A DNA stretch of 64,000 nt from Mixophyes australis (taxonomy: Eukaryota > Chordata > Amphibia > Anura > Limnodynastidae), in the NCBI GenBank assembly GCA_036250195.1, contig JAVHZZ010000004.1:162070404-162134403 (forward strand), given 5' to 3'. The notes beneath the pieces are model-generated. The model saw only the letters and a list, made by a program, of their open reading frames with translations, did not search any database and was not told the DNA's origin. A program made the position numbers and the translations under genes. This document shows positions 32,601 to 41,289 of this stretch, in pieces (position 1 is the first letter of the stretch; each line of letters starts with the position of its first letter).

Positions 32601-34747
32601 GTCTGATGGGAAACCAGAAATATCCTGTGGAGAACCAGGGCCGTCCGTAATGTACACGTGCCACCTAAACCACTTCATGATGGGAGCTGATGCAGATGAG
32701 GCGTAGGGCGTGTCTGTTGTTTTCATCTCAAAGCTGTATTGTATCTTTGAGATGATACGAGCAGTGGTAGGGGGGGTCTGAGACTTCCAATTTTGTGCTA
32801 TTGCTGCTCTAGCAGCAATCAAAATGTGTCCCAATACATAATGATCGTGCTTTGGAATAGAAGTCAGATAGATGTGGAGGAGAGCTAAAGCTGGGTCTGG
32901 AGCAACAGGAGTCTTCAAAACTGAAGAAATCAAAGCAAATACCTCGCTCCACAGCGGCTGGATGACTGGACATAACCAGAATACATGGAAGATATCTGCT
33001 ATTTGGGCACATTGACGCCAGCACAATTTTGATTGGCTTGGCCAGAACCTGTGTAGCCGTTCCGGGGTAAGGTATAGCTTGTTGAGAAGTTTAACCTGCA
33101 TCTCGGTATGGTTAATACATTTAGACATACGGTGGGACGTTACATAGATTCTCTCCCATTGTCGCTCAGTGAGCACTAACTGCACATCCGTCTCCCACTG
33201 GGTTTGTGTAGGTGTTTTAGTTGGGGGGATCAGGGAGTAAATGTAGTGGTACCAGAATGTTATTCCGCCTCTCCCACTACCCTTCGTCAATCTATCAATG
33301 ACATGTATTGGGAGTGAAATAAGGGAGTGGGGGGGTCCTAGAGACAGTTCTGACCCAGTGTCTGATTTGCAAGTACCTATATGTCTCTGAGGATGGCAAA
33401 CTATAACGAGCTTGGAGCTGTGGAAAGGGAAGAAAGAGGTCTTGGGCAAATAAATCCGACATGGAGGTAATCCCTCTAGCTTTCCAAACAGCAAGATTTA
33501 GGTCTGGGATAAGCTGAGCCACTGCCTGTAGGGAGAGATTACGAGATGGGAGAACAAAGTTTGGATGCAGCCCTATAGTTCTATCCCACACCTGCATGGC
33601 ATCCAAAATGGACCGTAGCCTGCATACAACAGATGGACGGACCGGCCTAGGTGTCCAAAGGAGGTCCAGCAGCGGATAGCTGGAACACAAGGCTCTCTCC
33701 AAGTCCACCCATGGCTTAGAGGTGGGGGGGAGGGCCCAGTCTCGCAGATGGCTCAATATACAAGCCTCTTGATAACTAGATATGTTAGGAAGCATCAGCC
33801 CCCCACGTTGTTTAGATAGGGCCATGCGTTTATGGGAGAGGAGGGGGCGTTTCTGCTCTGTGGTAACTTTTAATGTTGGTTTGATAATTTTCTATGTGCA
33901 ACTAAATAATGGGCATCCACACCCAGCCTTATTATAAGCAGCAACATATACAAAAATACATTTTCATCACCAACTCCACTGATTTCTAGTCTAACATTTA
34001 CTCTGATTGAAGAGCAACAGAAAGGGATTATGTTTAAAGCCGATTTTTTTTTCTTCTTAACCATGTATAATTAATATCAGCTAACTACTATTAAACCATA
34101 ACACTACTAAGCATATGATGTTAATTATTCTCTTATGATCTTATTCATGGACCGAGTGTCTATGCATTTACTAAGGTCCCCTATAAGCACGAGACATCAA
34201 TGTGAACGTAAATATGTGAGCTCTGGAATTAGTAAATGCAAAATATTGTGTATTAATGATAAACATTTTGTATTAGTGATGTTATGTTAATGTTTTACAC
34301 CAACCTGGTTTGTCCTTCATGATCCACATATGTTGTTTCCTGAAGTTGTATCCACTTTCCCTTCACAAGTGTCTAAAAGACAAACACACTACTATATACT
34401 GAAGGCTGTGTTTGTGTGGCGTTTTCCACTTTCAGAAGACTGTAATTGATTGGCTTATTAATATCCGCCTCCTCTCTAGTATCTAACTACCAGATTTTGG
34501 AAAACAAAAATAAAAATCCTAATTTGCTGCCTCAAGGGCAACCTAAGAACAAAGGGTACACCTCCATGCCCCATTGCCAACAAAGATACTATTCACAAGG
34601 ACATCAGCAGATATGCTGCAATCAGAGTTTGGGTATAACAAATAGGTTAGATCAGTTTTCAAAACATGCAATAGCACAAAAAGTTACCTCTTCTTTTATT
34701 ATGGTGTCTTTAATGTTAGAGGGGTCGTCCGATTTCTGATTTTCCAT
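23511..34747 (-). CDS. NUDT5: NUDT5, ADP-sugar pyrophosphatase (8 coding exons, 216 aa)
   Basis: Coding exons on the minus strand: 34747-34688, 34372-34305, 31108-31056, 29735-29628, 29240-29145, 25854-25753, 24290-24237, 23620-23511 (651 nt with stop). All introns are GT-AG and all phases join. The product hydrolyses ADP-ribose and related ADP-sugars; human NUDT5 also makes nuclear ATP from ADP-ribose. Residues W27 and W45 match the adenine-stacking Trp pair of the human enzyme. The Nudix box spans G97-Y119 (G-x5-E-x7-RE-L-x-EE-x-G-Y) with metal-binding E112 and E116. The length is close to human (219). Its divergent neighbour CDC123 supports the assignment. Residue matches to the human protein rest on family knowledge. 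Confidence 0.96.
24104..24190 (-). mobile_element. L1-like LINE, 3' end only
   Basis: A T run followed by AATTTTTATTAAGCTTTTTC and GGGAGGGGAGGGGGTACAG resembles the 3' ends of the L1-like copies at 9632 and 32306 (both carry TTTTATT next to a T-rich end, the latter with GGGGTACAG). It ends about 46 bp from NUDT5 coding exon 7. Severely 5'-truncated. Confidence 0.5.
24237..24290 (-). CDS. NUDT5: NUDT5 coding exon 7
   Basis: 54 nt between TTTACAG and GTATGT, encoding [18 protein letters not shown]. In human NUDT5 the conserved Glu of the GEFVEV segment is catalytic (E166); the equivalent Glu is formed across the 25753/24290 junction. The two-residue DG before it in human is absent here. Confidence 0.9.
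24550..24904. mobile_element. Fold-back MITE sequences, two adjacent or nested copies
   Basis: At 24721-24904 GGGGAATTCAACTGGCCACA is answered by the inverted GGCCAATTGAATTTTCCCC. Adjacent to it, AGTACC at about 24550 and GGTACT near 24715 bound another palindromic unit centred on TGCTCGTAGC..GCTGCGAGCA (about 24634-24661). GGGG-A-ATTCAATT termini recur at 36964-37140 and 38034-40253, where a TAA duplication suggests the PIF/Harbinger superfamily. Lies in NUDT5 intron 6. Confidence 0.6.
25753..25854 (-). CDS. NUDT5: NUDT5 coding exon 6
   Basis: Acceptor TTTTAG, donor GTGAGT. Encodes [20 protein letters not shown] and then a Lys/Pro/Asn-rich loop (NNKPKPKL). The [10 protein letters not shown] block is a strong NUDT5 signature. 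Confidence 0.94.
26551..26706. mobile_element. Hairpin MITE
   Basis: AGTGGAGATGTTGCCTATAG, followed by CAACCAATCAGATT, is inverted as AATCTGATTGGTCTATAGGC and AACATCTCCACT across a short loop. The right end continues into CGGAAAATCGCAGCTTGATA, then CATTTATCCCC; the left counterpart is missing, so the left end is truncated. This sequence type is familiar as an abundant frog hairpin repeat; the superfamily is not resolved. Confidence 0.72.
28063..28229. mobile_element. Small hAT MITE (167 bp)
   Basis: Termini CAGAGCCGTAACTTAG and CTAGTTACGGCCCTG are inverted. Flanks CCACCGAT (28055-28062) and CCACCGGT (28230-28237) match at 7 of 8 positions, consistent with a hAT 8-bp duplication. No coding sequence. 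Lies in NUDT5 intron 5. Confidence 0.82.
29145..29240 (-). CDS. NUDT5: NUDT5 coding exon 5 (Nudix box)
   Basis: Acceptor TGCCAG, donor GTGGGT. Encodes [20 protein letters not shown] and [11 protein letters not shown]. Together with the Gly completed across the 29628/29240 junction this is a complete Nudix signature, the metal-binding and catalytic core. Confidence 0.96.
29628..29735 (-). CDS. NUDT5: NUDT5 coding exon 4
   Basis: Acceptor CGATAG, donor GTCAGT. Encodes [20 protein letters not shown], then [15 protein letters not shown], the beta strands leading into the Nudix helix. The QFRPP and EFPAG motifs are typical of ADP-ribose pyrophosphatases. Confidence 0.95.
31056..31108 (-). CDS. 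NUDT5: NUDT5 coding exon 3
   Basis: 53 nt between CCACCAG and GTGAGC, encoding [17 protein letters not shown]. It contains W45, equivalent to the human substrate-stacking W46, and has one residue more than the human segment. Confidence 0.92.
31626..32110 (+). mobile_element. CR1/L2-type LINE fragment, second copy
   Basis: The plus strand gives [20 protein letters not shown], an eroded form of the DYCNSLLTGLPK motif seen in the copy at 1-730. It continues through the same C-terminal blocks, with frame changes and stops, to the LWNSLP-equivalent region (about 31990-32015) and [12 protein letters not shown] ending. More decayed than the first copy. Lies in NUDT5 intron 2. Confidence 0.75.
32300..33870 (-). 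mobile_element. L1/Tx1-like LINE, 3' part
   Basis: Minus-strand ORF2 C-terminal region in two frames (33825-33295 and 33494-32493), starting [20 protein letters not shown] and ending [12 protein letters not shown]. It matches the arrangement in the 9.6-20.7 kb copy (RPKLSRDRMFRAKVKGGL and VKWFTWYV). The 3' end is near 32306 with a T-rich start on the plus strand. No clear target duplication found. Lies in NUDT5 intron 2. Confidence 0.82.
34305..34372 (-). CDS. NUDT5: NUDT5 coding exon 2
   Basis: Acceptor TTTTAG, donor GTTGGT. Encodes [20 protein letters not shown] and QTR. W27 corresponds to human W28, which stacks on the adenine of ADP-ribose. Confidence 0.93.
34688..34747 (-). CDS. NUDT5: NUDT5 coding exon 1 (start)
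   Basis: Twenty codons from ATG at 34747 to the donor [25 protein letters not shown]. This N-terminus is poorly conserved in the family but has the expected length and a matching ME-Q start. Chosen because it is the first ATG of the exon and splices in frame to the well-conserved exon 2. Confidence 0.85.
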
Positions 34748-36963
34748 TATCTAAGAGAGTTAAAAGTGAGTCATAAATACCATTAATAAATTACAGTCAC
34801 AAAATAAATAACTTCCATCACCCAAGTTATTTTCAGCTTCAAAGAAAACTATGAATTGGGAAATGATAAACAAAATTTAAAGTAAGAATAATCCCTTTAA
34901 ATAAGATTTATTTTCCTTCTAAGTATGGGCATATTTTATTGGACAGAGACCCTCTTGTTTTCCTTTTTACAGTAACACAGGGAGCTACTATAGGAGAGAT
35001 AGAACTGGTATAGCAGCTTAGTCACTAGCACGGGTTTCATAGTTCTCCTGCCTGGAGAAAGCTTATTTGTATCAGTACCTGGGGTACCTTCAAAAACTGA
35101 AAGGGTCTAGGACACCAGCCGGCCGGGATTATACTGGCTGGTAGGAAGGGGAATTTATCTTTAAATATTTATTATGGGTGCATCTTTCTATTTACATAAG
35201 ACACATGTGTCATGGTAATTTTTATAGTGTCTCAATTACACTCAGGAACTGTTCCCTTAGTAGCATAATACAAGGGTTGGTAGCTGTAGCAACTGCACCA
35301 GGGCTTAGTGCTGTTTGATTCTTTGTAACCACAGAAACTCCTTGCAGTCTTTTTAGCGGTAATTTGAGGCTTTAGAAATCAGGAGAACTACGCAGTGACA
35401 TCACCACATAGCAATTCTATGAGAATTCTAGATCAGGAAGTCTCCAATAGTTACAGCCCCCACTGGTGTTTGCCCATTTTTAGGGGCCCCAGCTCAGATT
35501 TCGCTTTACGTCATAGAGCCCTTTAGCTACACCACTTCCTTGCAAACAGGTCATTAAACCATATACTGAATTCATATGTGTATGCAATATAGCCTTCCAC
35601 TTGGGTGACTGAAGATTCATTCTGGCATTAATCAGTAGACTGAATCAACAACTTGAAAGGGCACTAAATACAAGGGTTTTTGTTGTGATTTCACAACAGT
35701 TGTCAGACTTCACTAACATCTTGATTAGTGGTGGAGAACCTGCTACACCTCAAGGACCTCTAACTTACAAAAGCACTGCACATTACCCATGATCAATAAT
35801 AAGTTTAACCAATACATTGAATGAAAGAGATACCAATCCCCAATAACGTATTGCAGCAGATATTTTAATATAAGGTAAATAAGAGTTACAAGCCATCACA
35901 AACATATGCCAATCAAACATGTTCTGCGCCAGCTTTTGAAAGCTATGTTTAAGGATTGAACAGGCACAATGCTATTTTTCACAAATGTTTCCATCCGCTA
36001 ACCTGTTGCACTTGTTTTTAATGTGCAACATGATGGAGATTGTCTGTGGAACCAAAAATAGCCAACTCTGCAACACACTGATGCACCATAGGACATGCCT
36101 GAAAATACCTTACCATGCTTTAAAGCAGGAATAGCACAGCTCTTTATTGCAAAAGATAGAGGGAGATCCTGTGATACAGACTGCACATCTCTCCTTCTTT
36201 GATGTGCTGCTGGCACTGTGTGATCTCCCCACTTATGCAGAGGATGTTACATAATGTGGTGCTGGGTAAAGAATAAACTCAAGTTCAGTCTTGTTCACCT
36301 TTTTTGACCCACCAACCTGCACCCACTGCTCCAGGTTGTACTTAACAAAAGCTGAGGCCATGGGTGAAGCTTAGTGTGGCATGCATAAATGAATGAGCGA
36401 TTAGGCCACAGTATATACAGCAGAGAAATGGACCGTTCGGTCATAATTCAGCAATAAGCTGGGACCTGCTTTTAATACACAAAAGTAGTAGAACAAGTTA
36501 ATTAAAGTTTTGGTCCGAGAAGCTATCTTGCATTAGTGTATGAAATGTTTTAAGCCACCCCATAGGTACAGAACTAGTGCCAGAATGGCTATACCCCACA
36601 GGAACATTTTTTTCTCTCATGATACACAAGCCTGAAAGCTTATTTCGTACACTGGAACATACAGCTGAACATGTTACCAAGTATAAGAATGAGCATGGAA
36701 ACGAAGTTAAATAGATAGATAGTTGTGCTGGCTAGAATGACTGAAGTAATGGTGTTTGAATGGAATATGTATAGTTTGGAATTGTATGCGATATGAATGC
36801 CGTTCTAGGGATTTGTCTTTGCGATTGTATCATTGACGAGAACAGTGTTTGATTTAATCCTTCCATGATTTCAAGGTGGCTGACATAGTGCCATTCAGTT
36901 TGTTGAGCCCTATGATGCTGTATGCAATATGTTGTATTGTACCCATTCCTAAACTAAACTATT
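34748..36963. other. NUDT5 5' intron, no exon seen
   Basis: Only repeat-like traces are seen. Around 35270-35530 GGTAGCTGTAGC on the left and TTTAGCTACACCACTT on the right suggest a decayed hAT-like element, but no 8-bp duplication was found. The short open frames here lack support. Confidence 0.35.
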
Positions 36964-37140
36964 GGGGAGATTCAATTCCCTGCGTTGTTTTAAAGAACAA
37001 CCCATGGTACGCATCATTACTGTTACTACGGTAATTTCCCTGAGCCACGAGCAGAAATCTATGTTAAAAATACCATACTAACAGTAATGATGCGCGCCCC
37101 ACGTTGTTCTAAAGAACAACAAGGGTAATTGAATCTCCCC
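36964..37140. mobile_element. PIF/Harbinger-like MITE (177 bp)
   Basis: GGGGAGATTCAATT..GTTGTTTTAAAGAACAAC is inverted as GTTGTTCTAAAGAACAAC..AATTGAATCTCCCC. The TIRs match the other GGGG..ATTCAATT elements of the window. A clean 3-bp duplication is not evident at this copy, so superfamily is inferred from similarity. Confidence 0.72.
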
Positions 37141-38177
37141 CTATATCTCCTTCAAAGGTGTATAATCATGGGACTGTGCATATGGTCATGTGGAATTTGT
37201 AGTTTGTGTGAGTTAATATGGCCACTATGATTGGACAAAATGGTTCCTGTGTGAGATGCATAATATCTTTGCTGTAGTGTGACGTTTCTATGTGTTTCTA
37301 TATGATTATCTAGAATGTAGTGTATATATGAGCACAATGTGGAAAGTGTGTAAGGCCTCCCTGCTGCAATGCATGATGGTTGCACTGTACATATTATGGC
37401 GTTGGTGATATTTGGAATTAAATAATGTGAGAATATATGGTTTTGGGTCATTTATAATGAATGTGAGTGTTAGGAGATCTCAATGGTATTTGAGATTTAT
37501 AGTGTTGTGTTTTGTTGGATTCCAAAATGTAGGAATCTGTATACAGTTCTGTTCCATACAAACTCTTTTCCCACACAAAATACAAAATACAAGAGCACAT
37601 GCACACTCTTATAGGTACACACCCACAATAGGTAACACTGATTCAAACACACACAGACAAAACTTATATATTTATAAAACTGGCAATGTAATGTATTCTA
37701 TTAAAATTATAATATAAAACAATATTACTCAATTATGTTATGTATAAGACTTAAAATTTAAACGTTAATTAAGAAAAAATATTTTAAATGAAGCCACATT
37801 TTGTGTAGACGCATTTAAATATAAACATAAGATTATGGTATAAATATTTGTCCTGAGAATTTAGAGCAGAACAAGAATGCTATTCCTTGGGCTAAACCTA
37901 AACTACCTTTGCAAGGAGCTTGTTGACCGTAATAGTCTTAAATACATTAATAAATGGTCATGGGCACATTTGCTAGACTGTAAGTCCCTTGATGCCACAA
38001 AACCAATTAGATATGGCCAAAATCAGACACTAAGGGGAAAATTCAATTAACCATGAAGCATCTTGCGACCATTCCGGAGACACATTGCGATGGAAATTTT
38101 GATAGAAATCTCCGCTCATTTTTACCTTGTGCCCCACAGAGGTGCAACGAAAAATGAGTGGAGATTTCTACTATAGT

Positions 38178-40200
38178 CAGGGCCTGATCAACCACTAGGC
38201 TGACCAGGCTGCAGCCTGGGGCGCTGGGTCCCGGGGGGCGCTGCACTGTGGGTATTTTTTTTTTCTTACATTTTTTTTTTTCGGGTGGGGGAGGGGGGTC
38301 GCCGCTGGGGATCGCCGCGGGGGGGGTGGAGGGCTCGACGATCAAAAGCATTGGTGGTTAGTGGTTAGCAACACACACCCAATCGCCAGGCTGCCTGTTG
38401 CTGTGCAGCAGACAGGAAGCAGGACGTCTTCACTTCCTATCTGCTGATCTGAGGAGAGGAGCGACGCTGGCACAACTACAGGTAAGTGAAGGGGGGAACT
38501 GCCCTGCATATCTATGGGGAGGGGGAGGGGGAGGGGAGGGGGAGGGGGAGGGGGAGGGGGAGGGGGAGGGGAGGGGGAGGGGAGGGGGAGGGGGAGGGGA
38601 GGGGAGGGGAGGGGGGGGGAGGGGAGGGGGAGGGGAACTTCCCTGCATAGCTATAGGGAGGGGGGGAACTACCCTGCATATCTATAAGGAGGGGGGGAAC
38701 TACCCTGCATATCTATAAGGAGGGGGGGGAACTACCCTGCATATCTATAGGGAGGGAGAGGGGGGACTGTCATGCATATGTATAGGGAGGGAGAGGGGGG
38801 ACGGTCATGCATATGTATAGGGAGGGAGAGGGGGGACGGTCATGCATATGTATAGGGAGGGAGAGGGGGACTGTCATACAAATCTATAGGGGGGGGGGGG
38901 GGCTGCCATGAAAATCTATAGGGAGGTAGAGAGGTTGATATGTATGAAGGAGGGCAGAGGAGGGGGCTGATATATGTGCCTGAGGGAGTTTTGATGTGAC
39001 GGGGGGGGGGGGGGGATAGCTAGCTAGCAGAGTGGAAGTAAGGAAAAGGGGGGGAACTGCCCTGCATATCTATAGGGAGGGGAGGGGAGGGGAGGGGAGG
39101 GGGGGGGGGGGGAACTTCCCTGCATATCTATAGGGAGGGGGGGGAACTACCCTGCATATCTATAAGGAGGGGGGGAACTACCCTGCATATCTATAAGGAG
39201 GGGGGGAACTACCCTGCATATCTATAAGGAGGGGGGGAACTACCCTGCATATCTATAGGGAGGGAGAGGGGGGACTGTCATGCATATGTATAGGGAGGGA
39301 GAGGGGGGACGGTCATGCATATGTATAGGGAGGGAGAGGGGGGACGGTCATGCATATGTATAGGGAGGGAGAGGGGGACTGTCATACAAATCTATATGGT
39401 GGGACGGGGGGGCTGCCATGAAAATCTATAGGGAGGTAGAGAGGTTGATATGTATGAAGGAGGGCAGAGGAGGGGGCTGATATATGTGCCTGAGGGAGTT
39501 TTGATGTGACGGGGGGGGGGGGGGGGGGGGGATAGCTAGCTAGCAGAGTGGAAGTAAGGAAAATAGCTGCAAAGGGGATGGATGCAGGGTGGGAGGTAAA
39601 GAAAATGGCTGCAGCAGGGGTTAAGGAAAATGGCTGTGCGGGGGGGGGGGGGGGGTTGTGGTTAAGGAAAATGGCTGCAGGGGGTATTTAAAAAATAGAG
39701 CAGCTTTGGGGGGCAGAATCTCATGATTGTGTGGTGGTCACATGGGTGGTCTCAGCAATCACTAGAATACTAAATATTAGTGAGATGGGGCTGGTAGAGG
39801 TTTGTATTTGATTGACAACAAATATTCAGATATTGCTTATATATGCCTGTCCAATGGGGTACTTTTAGCTGGCCATAATGAAGTGTTTTGTTTTAACTAA
39901 AGGGCCTAATCATTCAGGGTTTGCATTATAATACATTTTTGCATTTTCAAAAAAGGACGCCAACTTTCCAGAAGCCAGCGAGAGGATAACAAAGTTGCAA
40001 GAGAGAAGAGCAAGGACAGGTAAAAGACAATGGCACAATCTGTCTAAATTTGAATGCTGGAGAATACACCTGAACATTCATATTCAGGAGTGTTCCTATA
40101 CACCTATATATTCGGAGGAGGGGGCAGGGGGGGGGGGGGGGGGGGGGGGGCGCTGCGGCCGTATTAGCCTAGGGCGGCCAGAACCCTTAATCAGGCCCTG
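38178..40200. mobile_element. Non-autonomous hAT with G-rich tandem repeats (2023 bp)
   Basis: Ends CAGGGCCTGATCAAC and TTAATCAGGCCCTG, with exact 8-bp duplication ACTATAGT (38170-38177 and 40201-40208). Interior: a hairpin at 38406-38446 (CAGCAGACAGGAAG against CTTCCTATCTGCTG), AGGTAAGTGAAGGG at 38480, then long guanine-rich minisatellites. No transposase. It sits in the 5' intron of NUDT5, about 0.5-2.5 kb from the inferred first exon. Confidence 0.93.
38488..39560. repeat. G-rich minisatellite with 560-bp duplicated block
   Basis: Runs of GGGGGAGGGG (38516-38635), then units of about 40-45 bp built on AACTACCCTGCATATCTATA and TCATGCATATGTATAGGGAG. The block from the first GAACTGCCCTGCATATC to GATAGCTAGCTAGCAGAGTG (38488-39050) is repeated at 39047-39560 with a shorter leading G run. 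Dense G tracts on the plus strand could form G-quadruplexes. Confidence 0.9.
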
Positions 40201-40712
40201 ACTATAGTAATTGAAAAAGTGCACAGAACATCAAGGCTAATTGAATCTACCCCTAATGGGGCAATTCAAATAGTTGTGTGGCTCTGTTTACATGTGTGCA
40301 TTACTAGCAATTACAGTAATGAAAGCTTCACACATTTTTGCTTGTCAGCAGTAAAAGAGCAAAGATTTTTGCAAACCATTGAAGGCAGGCAGACCAAATG
40401 ATATTAAGATAACATTTTTATTTTATTCTTCCATTAAATGCATCTCAACACAATTTTCTGCGCCGCTTACTGTGCTAATCTAGTAACATAGTAATATATA
40501 ATGATAATTTAAAGCAAAAAAACCCCAAAAAACTAATGTATAAGTGTGCATTAAGGAAAATGACAAGATTAGAGGAACAAGACTGCAGAAAATTAAGATA
40601 TTGTACGAACATCCCGTGCTTATGATAAGAGAGAATGAAGGACGTTAAACCACTCTGCTGGTAGAGATCCAAGAATTAAACACCTATCCCTTGTTACCGC
40701 ATGCTCGCTTAC

Positions 40713-40900
40713 CTGTACAGAGAGCAGAGAACACAACATGCAATAACAACGTGCAGCCGAAGCTAAGGGATTGACAGTCACTCCTAGGCCAAGCCCCTTT
40801 CGGTGACACCGTCTAAATAACAGCCAATCATTGCCTGAGACCCTGTGCGTTGCACGCCTCACTTCTACCCTGGACTCCCTCGCATACAGAAAGAGCTGTA
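40713..40900 (-). other. NUDT5: Inferred NUDT5 5' UTR exon 1
   Basis: The minus strand has a strong donor, TCTGTACAG|GTAAGCG, at 40713/40712, just inside the CpG-rich interval and with no ATG-initiated long frame. The coding exon at 34747 has no promoter-like flank and is preceded by an acceptor-like pyrimidine-poor region, so a separate non-coding first exon is expected. The upstream limit is a guess. Confidence 0.5.
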
Positions 40901-41215
40901 ATCAGAGCGAGGCGTGGCACGCCAACATAACCCGGCTGTACGGCGAGCAGGCTCGGCCGGCTGTGTGGTAACACCTCTGTCCTGCTGCGCCGGGGAATAC
41001 CCCACAGCTAGAGAGCAGCACGCTGCGTGGCTCTGTGTTATATGTGATACACAACATGGACAGGGCTATACATGATAGGCGTCGTCATCACTTAGCAATA
41101 ACACAACCCCGTGACCCGTACATTTCATGAGTCGAGTTTGTGCTTTATGTTCCTAATTGGTGTTTCCCCCGGAAGGTGTTTAAGACAGGACACTTCCTGT
41201 CCTGGTGGTTTCAGC
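40780..41215. promoter_or_regulatory. Bidirectional NUDT5/CDC123 promoter, CpG-rich
   Basis: This is the only clearly CpG-rich non-repeat interval in the window, lying between the inferred NUDT5 exon 1 donor and the CDC123 ATG. Near the CDC123 start are two ETS-like sites, CCCGGAAG (41168-41175) and ACTTCCTGT (41192-41200), typical of TATA-less housekeeping promoters. The head-to-head pairing is also found in human, where the two genes are divergent neighbours. Confidence 0.7.
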
Positions 41216-41289
41216 ATGAAGAAGGAGCAGGTTGTGCACAGCCAGTTCTCTGTGTGGTATCCCAGGTTTAAGAAACTCAGTATCAAAAG
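41216..41289 (+). CDS. CDC123: CDC123 coding exon 1
   Basis: Starts at ATG 41216 in the context TTTCAGCATGA; donor AAAAG|GTGAGG. Encodes MKKEQVVHSQFSVWYPRFKK then LSIK. The MKKE start and QFS.WYP motif are diagnostic. A frame extending upstream of the ATG is open but lacks similarity. Confidence 0.95.

Larger units (their letters stand above)
38034..40253. mobile_element. PIF/Harbinger-like MITE split by a hAT
   Basis: GGGGAAAATTCAATTAACC and GCTAATTGAATCTACCCC are inverted ends, flanked by TAA (38031-38033 and 40254-40256), the 3-bp TWA-type duplication of PIF/Harbinger. Inner arms AAATCTCCGCTCATTTTT and AAAAATGAGTGGAGATTT form a hairpin. Without the hAT insertion and its extra duplication the element would be under 200 bp. 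Confidence 0.78.

Noticed and set aside
34446..34739. 97-codon plus-strand frame
   Set aside because: Antisense to NUDT5 coding exon 1 and its intron; no similarity.
35270..35530. hAT element with GTAGCTA-type ends
   Set aside because: Ends are only loosely inverted and no 8-bp duplication was found, so it is mentioned only within the intron entry.
38398..38718. Glycine-rich open reading frame over the GGGGGAGGGG tract, with a proline-rich counterpart on the other strand
   Set aside because: Pure by-product of the G-rich repeat; no start context, no similarity, and inside a transposon.
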